From: Prunus persica
Lineage: Eukaryota > Streptophyta > Magnoliopsida > Rosales > Rosaceae
Assembly (NCBI RefSeq): GCF_000346465.2
Contig: NC_034016.1
Location: forward strand, 148,958 to 212,957
Direction: 5' to 3'
Length of the DNA: 64,000 nucleotides
Shown: in pieces, positions 57,550 through 64,000 of the stretch
Layout of the letters: the number at the start of each line of letters is the position of its first letter
Position numbering within the stretch: position 1 is the first letter of the stretch
Notes under the pieces: generated by a model
What the model was told of the DNA's origin: nothing
Databases searched by the model: none
What the model saw: the letters and a program-made list of their open reading frames with translations, nothing else
Made by a program: the position numbers and the translations under genes

Positions 57550-59020
57550 GTAATTATTTATATAATACAAAAATGGGTGAAATTACATGAATTCTTGCTG
57601 CTGCTTTCTTCGGAGTCGTTGGTGGAATCAAGGCATCCACTGGAGGAGATGGTGGTTAGTAAAGGCCAAATCTAGAGTGGGTTGGGTTTAAAGTGTTGCA
57701 ATCTGTTGGGGTTTTTTTTCGTCCAAAGGCTCATTCGGGCTTTGTTGATTCTTGGATCGCCAGAGAGTGATGAATGCAGACTTCGTTGCTCCTTTGTCTG
57801 AGTTAGCGAGAACTAGGCCCAAAGTATCCCGAGGGAGAAGCAAGTCCCGGGGAAGTACTTTGTTCTTCCTCCAGCGGCTGCGTGTTTTGTGTTGATGTTT
57901 CCGGCAGCTTGACGAAGAGTTGAAGATGACTTGCCGATGTTAATATGAGATTATGTGAGCTTGGCATGAGAGCTTGGAGTGTGGGAGCTAAAGACCCACA
58001 AGTTTAGCAAATGAGAATGCATGTGCTTGGTTTGGTGTTGGATATTTTTGAGTTTGGTGTTGATAATTTGTTGTGTGTGGCTATGGCTATGGGGATTTAA
58101 GAGTTTCAAGAGAAGGAGGATGGAAGGAAAAGCTTGAGGTTTGAAGGCTATGATGTTTAAAGCTTGGAAGGAATGAAAAGCTTGGAGCTAGGTGATGCTT
58201 TATGGGGGTTGGTGGCTGCTGAGATGCTCGCAGCAGCTAAATAGATTGTTGGCTGAAGAAAAATTAGAAGCTGCTGGAATGCTTGCAGCAGCTGAAGAAA
58301 GGTGAGTTCTCATAGTTGTTGAGAAGCTTGCAACAACCAAGATGGGTTGGTTTTAGTTGAGAAATGTCTATCAATTTATAGAAGGTGAGGGTTTTCCTTT
58401 ATTTCCAATAGGTAAATGGAGGTGCTCGAACCAGCTTATTTCTAATGGTTAAAAGAGAGCACTAGGACATGTTATTTTTCAGCAGGTGAAGCCAGGTACC
58501 ATAAACTGATTATTTCCTATGGGTAAAAGGAAGTGCGGAAACAGCTTGTTTCCAGCGGGTAATAGGGAGTGCTGGAAAAGGCTTATTTCCAATGGATAAA
58601 GCTAGTATTTGGAAAATGACTATTTCCTATAGGTAAAAGAAAGTGCTTGGAAAATATCTCATTTGCTCACCCATATTGGAGAACTCTAAGTAGTGGGCTT
58701 GGACTTTGGTCCTCCCAAGTAGCTAGCTCAAAGTCTCCATTATCCAAGAGCTTCCGTGGGCCTTGTGGACCTCCGTAACCTTCCACACCACAATTCCTCG
58801 TGCAAGCCCCGTAAACCGCATGACTTGAGTTCATGTGAGCTTGATAGGTGATTGACATAGAAAAAATGTATTATTGATTTGGCATGACATGTAACACTAT
58901 TTATATATTTATTTAATAAATTAATTTCTAAAATACAGCTTGAATTAACACATGACAAACATTATATTATATTCGGCTTTGAATGTCTTTGAGCTTCCCG
59001 TGACTTGTTTGGGCCTCAAC
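57550..59020. other. Repeat-like non-coding region
   Basis: No gene could be supported. The middle has repeated phrases such as ATTTCCTATGGGTAAAAGGAAGTGC-like 25- to 60-bp units (about 58400-58640), which look like a decayed minisatellite. Several words are shared with 34257-36169. Confidence 0.4.
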
Positions 59021-59234
59021 ACAATCCATCACTTATGTCTAATTCCGTTAAAGTTTCTGTTAAATTTAAGGGCATTTTTGTCAATTCACTATAACTAAAA
59101 ATAATTATAACCCAAAAAAAAAAAAACAGAATTTAAAAAATATAAAAGTTAACCTGATTACACCATAGCTTCCACACAAAAAAAGTTAACCTAATTACAC
59201 TCACCAACCCATCCATGAATGAGCATGCTATGGC

Positions 59235-60096
59235 CAGTGGCGGATCCCGGAATTTTTCAAAGAATGTGCAATTTTTAAAAGACTAAAAATTCACAAAGAA
59301 CTCAAGCAAGGTCCAAGGTTCAAGTTTAATATCCTTGTAGTGTTTTAAAAAAAGGCTAAAAATTCAAAAATTAATTTAGACAACCAAATGCCCTTAGAAT
59401 TTAAATAATACTAATACCATTCATAATTTAAACAAATAAGAGTTCTACGTGTATTACTAATTGATTATAGTCTGTATGGAATATCAATTAATATGAACAA
59501 AATTCATGCCAATGACACAATTAGTTTATCAAAATTCATATCAAATATGAACAAAATCCATGTCAATTACATAATTAATATAACAAAAAGAAATACTAAT
59601 TAATCTAACTAAAAGCACATGTGATTTGGAGGTCACGTGATTAAAAGTTTGGGGTAATTTTCGGTGAATTTTTTGGCACACATATGAGTTTTTAATGAAT
59701 TTTTTAAGTTAGGCCAATTAGAAATGGACATGTGTCAGCTTGCTATTGGACCATTTAAAAAAGAATCAAAAGTGAGAAGCGCGCAGAGTCAGTCTTCTTC
59801 CTCGAAGAGCCTCTACACTCAACTTTAGTTCTAGAAAAATTTCGAAAATTCATAACTTTGGTTGTGAAGCTCCGATTGATGAACGGTTTTCTCCTACATG
59901 CTCGTGAGATCGAGACCAACAATCTAAGGTAAATATTCAGGGTCTTACACAGCAGCAAACAAAATAACATCTTTGAGGCATTTAGTCGAACAATTTGTGG
60001 GCACTAGCAAAGGGGCAAATTCCGACATCCCAAAGGAAGTTTCCGGCCAGGGGAGGTGCAGCTGCACCTCCTTGCGCCTCTGTAGATCCGCCAGTG
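59235..60096. mobile_element. Non-autonomous hAT element
   Basis: The ends are CAGTGGCGGATC and GATCCGCCAGTG, 12-bp inverted repeats with one mismatch. They are flanked by the 8-bp duplication GCTATGGC (59227-59234 and 60097-60104). Both the CAGTGGCGGA-type end and the 8-bp duplication are typical of plant hAT transposons. The 862-bp interior has no transposase frame. Confidence 0.85.
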
Positions 60097-60479
60097 GCTA
60101 TGGCTATGGCTATGCACCTAAATTAAATCTAATATAAACGGTATATATCGCAGGTGGTCCAAATGATGGATGAGTTTCTGATTTTCCCCCCTAAAGTTTT
60201 GTATAAAAAGATAAAAATGAGTTTTGAATCTTTAGCTCTCCATGAGAGTGAGGTTCAATTTGGGATTGCTGTCAGTTTTAAAAAAAATTTGCTTATACTG
60301 TGCTTTGAAAATAATTAGCTGTAAAGTAAAGCAACTCTATGTTTGGTAAACAATATTTTTAAAGTGATGTTAGTACAAAAAGCAGTGTCAAAATTGTCTG
60401 GTAAAATTTAATATAAAATTGTTGTAACTGTGAATAATGACTAAAATAGACATGATGTTGAAAATGTTATATACTAATC

Positions 60480-60650
60480 ATGTGGTGGTAGTAGTGGTGA
60501 TGGAGTGAAGGTGGTGGCGGTGATGAAGGTGGAGTTGGTAGTTGTGGTAGTGGTGGTGTTGGTGGTGCGAATGGCAATTGTGGAGGTGGGGGTGGTGGTG
60601 GTGGTGGTGGTGGTGGTGGAGGAGGTGGTGGTTGTGGAGGTGGTGTCATT
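60480..60650. repeat. GGT-rich trinucleotide repeat
   Basis: Imperfect (GGT)n, purest at 60580-60625. A polyproline frame on the other strand is a by-product of the repeat. Confidence 0.9.
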
Positions 60651-61018
60651 TTTTTAAATGAATGATAGTATTTTGGGAATTCAGAAATTCATTAAAGGTT
60701 CATCTTTGCTTCTTTTGTAAGCAGCTTTGAAAAGCAACTCAGAGCCCGTTTTTAAAAGCTGCTGTCAAAAGGCCACTGCTTTTAAAATAATCGGGATATA
60801 TGTATTTTTTTTTTATACCAAACACCTTAAACTACTTAACTTTAAAGTGAGAATTGGTGTTGAAAAATGGTAGGGAAGGTGTGATGCAATAGCTTAACTT
60901 TTTTTACAGAAATTTTTTCTGTTTTTTATAATTATTTTTAGTTATAGTGAGTTGACGGAAATGCCATTAAACTTAACAGAAATTTTAACGAAGTTAGACA
61001 TAGGTGGTGGATTGCAAC

Positions 61019-61145
61019 ACTTTACAAAGTCCAGGTTGTTAAAAATAAAAATTCAAAATCCAGGTGGTATATTAGTGCACATGTCCAAAAGTTCAGGTAA
61101 TATCTATGCAAATTTTACACGTGTATATATATGTGTGTGTGTGTC

Positions 61146-61176
<31 letters not shown>

Positions 61177-62078
61177 GGCTGTACAAGATGTACCACGAGT
61201 CGTATTACCATAGTATTGTATAATCACTGAATGAGTTATTATGCTTATCAATTAATTAAACCCCAAAAGCAGTTAAACTAAAGCCCTTGCAATGTTTAAT
61301 GACTCGGAAGTAGAGTGGCAAACATCATCAAATTGGCTTGTGGGTAAAGGTTTCCGTGGTTTTACTTGTGGCCTCTTCAATCTTGTGATGGTATTTCTCG
61401 AAAGTCTAAGACCGTTTTGTTTAGGGTCTTGTGTTGCTTTGGTGCTTTTTTTCTTTCTTGTGCTCTCCCTTTGGGAGTAATTTGTCCCCTCCTCTTGTCA
61501 TGGTTTGTGTTGTGCTTCCCTCCTCTTTTCTATACCTTATTTTATTGGTTAAAATAAAACATGCATTACTTCCTTCCAAAAGAAAAGAAAGTTGCATATC
61601 TGCAATGAACTTGAGAGAATGTTACCTCTCGATACTAGCCATAAGTTTAATATGATTTCATTATGAAGCACGCACAAGTTCAAATTTAAAAAATTACCAA
61701 TTTGTAAAAATATATAGACACAACACAGCCATGGATTGCAAATGTTTTGTATTATATTGTTGATTAATGGAAGGACCTTTCATTGATTGCATGTTATGTT
61801 ACATCCTTGTCCCATTGCTAAATACGTTTTCAACTCTAATCTTCATTTCTCATCATCATCATCAGGCGACATTGTGAAAACAACCATAACCATTCTATGC
61901 TGCCGCAATGCTTTTTACAGTTTACCACTATATTTGTTTGGGGATTGATTTTCCTACTCCCTTTAACGTTGGTGGATACATCTGCTGATAGCTCCTTAAA
62001 GGTTCTTTTCTTTAAATAAGTCTAACAATGCAAGTGCCTGCAGTGAATCCAATTCCAAATGTTAAAAAGCCAAGCCAA
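61019..62078. other. Intergenic region, no gene supported
   Basis: It holds a GT/TA/GA compound microsatellite (about 61125-61177) and AT-rich sequence. Overlapping short frames at 61292-61655 have no recognisable features. Confidence 0.5.
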
Positions 62079-64000
62079 CACTACTACAAAAAGTGAAAAA
62101 GACGACCAGAAAACAACGACGGTCTAAGTGAAAACCGTCGTGGTTTATAAAAAGACGACGGTTCTAAAAACACCGTCGTGTAATACAACCTTAGACAACT
62201 AAAAAATGGAGTTTCAAATGGCTGTTCAAAAACAACGACGTACATAATTAAACAACCGACGTCTATTTGAAACAGATTTCCTCAGTGTAAAATCAATGCC
62301 AACAAAGAACGGCAGAAGTTATGAATCGACCGACGTAGAAAGTAAAGACGACGATTTCAATAAAAACTGCCGTTTTTACTCATAAAATAACACGACGAGG
62401 TTTTCGTATAAGACGCCGTATAATTACAAACAAATCCACGGCTTTAAAATACAAAATATCGCCGTATTAAATTAATTTACAACGACGAAAAATATAAATA
62501 TATCGACGTCATTCTCGTATAGTTCTACTACGTTATCTTTAAATCGTACAATAAAATTTATCGTCGTATTTATTCATTTTATACGTCGTACCTTTAATTT
62601 TAACGGTCGTCTTAATAAGAATTTTTGTTAACAATTTTTTTCTTTGATTTTCTTATCCTACGTCGGTAGATCTACTTAATGACAAGAATTGAAATAACCA
62701 CGACGGTTTATATAGAACACCGCCGACATAATCAGTTTTGTCTGAGATCCCAAGGGTTACGAAATCTTACCAGATGGAACTCTGTTCCACATCATAATCT
62801 TAACAGATGACACAGATTTGCAAATATTGCGTCGTGTTAGTTTACAAATTCTAGAACATTAATTTCCCTCATTTTAAATTTCCTCGGGAAAGAAAAATCT
62901 ATTTATCACGCTTTGGAATTGAAAACTAAAACTGAAAGAATACGGGAAAAAAAACTCCATTTATAATTTAAAATTAAAATCCACGTCGGTTGTAGTACAC
63001 TTAACGACGTTTAACAAAATAATCTACGTCGGTAATTATAAATCTACCGCCATCGTAACTTAATATAGACGACGAGAAAAGACGACGGTAGAACAGAAAA
63101 CCGCCGTTGTTTCAGTTTCTTTAACATATCTTTCTGCAGGACTTGTGTAGTTCAAAGCATTGACAATGTCTTCATCATATCTCCCAGAAACTACTGATTC
63201 AATTGCTCATGCTTTAGAGGCCATCTGAAGCCATTTCTATTCTTTATCGCATTCTTGAAACCCATCTTCTTCTTCTGAAGCTCTACGGATAAAGGAAGAG
63301 GCTATCACAATAAATCCGACGGATCTTCTTAGGCAAGAAAATCAAGCAGAGGATCAGGCACATCTGATCTTCAGATTTCCCTGAGAAGCGAACTTTCCTT
63401 CGACAGCGAGTGGAGGCCAGGCTTGCATCTCTTTTGATGGAAAGCAAGGAGTATTCAGAAGCACTAAGTGTCCTATCAGGCTTGATCAAGGAAGTGAGAA
63501 GGCTAGTTGACAAGCTTCTTCTTGTGGACATATATTTGATGCGAGTAAGCTCAATTTCTCTTTGAGAAAACATCCAAATTATTATCTTTGAGACATGAGA
63601 GACTGAGAGAGGAAGAACTTGGAACCTTAAATGTAAACCGAAAATGAATGAAAGCGACAAATTTATAGAATAAATTTTTAAAACCAACGGCGGTCCTTAC
63701 AAAAAAACCGCCGTTTAAATTGTAAAATCAACGTCGGTATGATCGACGTATATTACAGAAATCTACGTCGGTAAATTAATAAAAACGACGTGTTAAATAA
63801 TATCCCATGACGCGAGTTATTACTTATGTACTTTAATTTTTGAGTTTACTACGACGGTACCTACAAACTACTGTCGTATTAATTTACCACGTCCGAAGTT
63901 AAATGTACCGTCGTATTTTGTAATTTATACGTCGTAGTTATATGTAACCGCCATATTATTTTTCGAAATGGTGTTATATCTAAGCAACTTTTCGTCTACC
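62079..64000 (+). mobile_element. CACTA (En/Spm) transposon, cut by the window edge
   Basis: CACTACTACAAAAA at 62079 is a typical CACTA terminal sequence. It is followed by a dense field of ACGACGGT-type motifs and their complements (ACCGTCGT) from about 62100 to 63110, and again from about 63680 to 63970. These are the subterminal transposase-binding repeats of such elements. Between the two fields lies a captured host-gene fragment and no transposase, so this looks like a non-autonomous gene-carrying copy. The other end and the 3-bp target duplication lie outside the window. Confidence 0.85.
63166..63590 (+). pseudogene. RPN6: Captured, broken fragment of proteasome subunit gene RPN6 (PSMD11)
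   Basis: Read on the + strand in shifting frames, the segment matches the N-terminal third of the 26S proteasome lid subunit RPN6. It has MSSSYLPETTDSIAHALEA at 63166, then SEALRIKEEAIT and LLRQENQAED, SDLQISL, LRQRVEARLASLLMESKEYS, and finally LIKEVRRLVDKLLLVDIYL. At least three small frameshifts and an internal deletion (between about 63345 and 63365) break it. The parts are joined without introns or with introns lost. It is flanked on both sides by CACTA subterminal repeats, so it is a transduplicated fragment and not a working gene. The minus-strand frame over the same bases is a shadow. Confidence 0.85.

Larger units (their letters stand above)
59022..61018. mobile_element. Inverted-repeat element of about 2 kb
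   Basis: 59022-59109 and 60927-61016 are inverted copies of one roughly 87-bp sequence with about 12 mismatches. CACTATAACTAAAAATAATT is shared exactly between one end and the reverse complement of the other. The interior is non-coding and contains a nested hAT element and a GGT-rich tract. It could be a foldback element, or two separate insertions of the same repeat in opposite orientation. Confidence 0.55.

Noticed and set aside
60467..60649. Polyproline protein on minus strand
   Set aside because: It is the complement of a (GGT)n simple repeat.
63283..63687. 134-codon minus-strand frame in the CACTA element
   Set aside because: The opposite strand matches RPN6, so this frame is a shadow.
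1..64000. tRNA, rRNA and snoRNA genes
   Set aside because: No cloverleaf with A and B boxes or rRNA-like sequence was recognised by eye; a tRNAscan-SE/Infernal run would be decisive.

Overview
The window is nuclear DNA from a flowering plant: genes have many GT-AG introns, and the spaces between them are filled with LTR retrotransposons, MITEs and microsatellites. The look of several repeats suggests a Rosaceae-type eudicot, but that is an impression and not a demonstration. Five single-copy plant genes can be built exon by exon with consistent splice phases: an NPF4.4-like NRT1/PTR transporter (1-3104, + strand, N-terminus cut by the window edge), a KNS4-type beta-1,3-galactosyltransferase (20964-23164, +), a PHD-finger protein of the MMD1 family (24667-27268, +), a VPS9a-type Rab5 exchange factor (27495-31412, -) and a BCCIP homologue (45406-47649, +). 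The first three are in the same order as Arabidopsis At1g33440, At1g33430 and At1g33420 as I remember that map, so the left half looks like a conserved block enlarged by insertions.

The insertions, from left to right, are these. A nearly intact 11.86-kb Ty3/gypsy element of the Tat type lies at 5175-17032, with a GGTTC target duplication, LTRs differing at one site, a 1954-residue Gag-Pol with two RNase H domains, and a four-exon gene on its antisense strand. A candidate 2.5-kb solo LTR with internal 92-bp repeats lies upstream of the VPS9 gene. A hAT BED-finger exon (from 37376) is broken by a 458-bp solo LTR and then by a 6.1-kb LTR element (38157-44254, 'element A'). A MULE-like MITE is at 50852-51054. 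A second 6.3-kb relative ('element B') is at 51284-57544. An inverted-repeat element (59022-61018) contains a non-autonomous hAT. A CACTA element starts at 62079, runs off the right edge, and carries a broken copy of the proteasome gene RPN6.

The most unusual part is the A/B pair. Both have clean LTRs and target duplications, but I see no gag or pol in about 5 kb of interior. The interior holds one intact antisense 183-codon ORF and long runs of small stem-loops of repeated architecture. Stem sequences vary while pairing is kept, including paired compensatory changes between A and B. This looks like a family of structured-RNA retroelements that must be mobilised in trans. The two elements also have unrelated U3 regions joined to nearly the same R-U5.

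The host genes do not form an operon-like unit. The galactosyltransferase and PHD genes are neighbours on the same strand, and the PHD and VPS9 genes converge tail to tail with about 230 bp between stop codons. No tRNA, rRNA or CRISPR was found.
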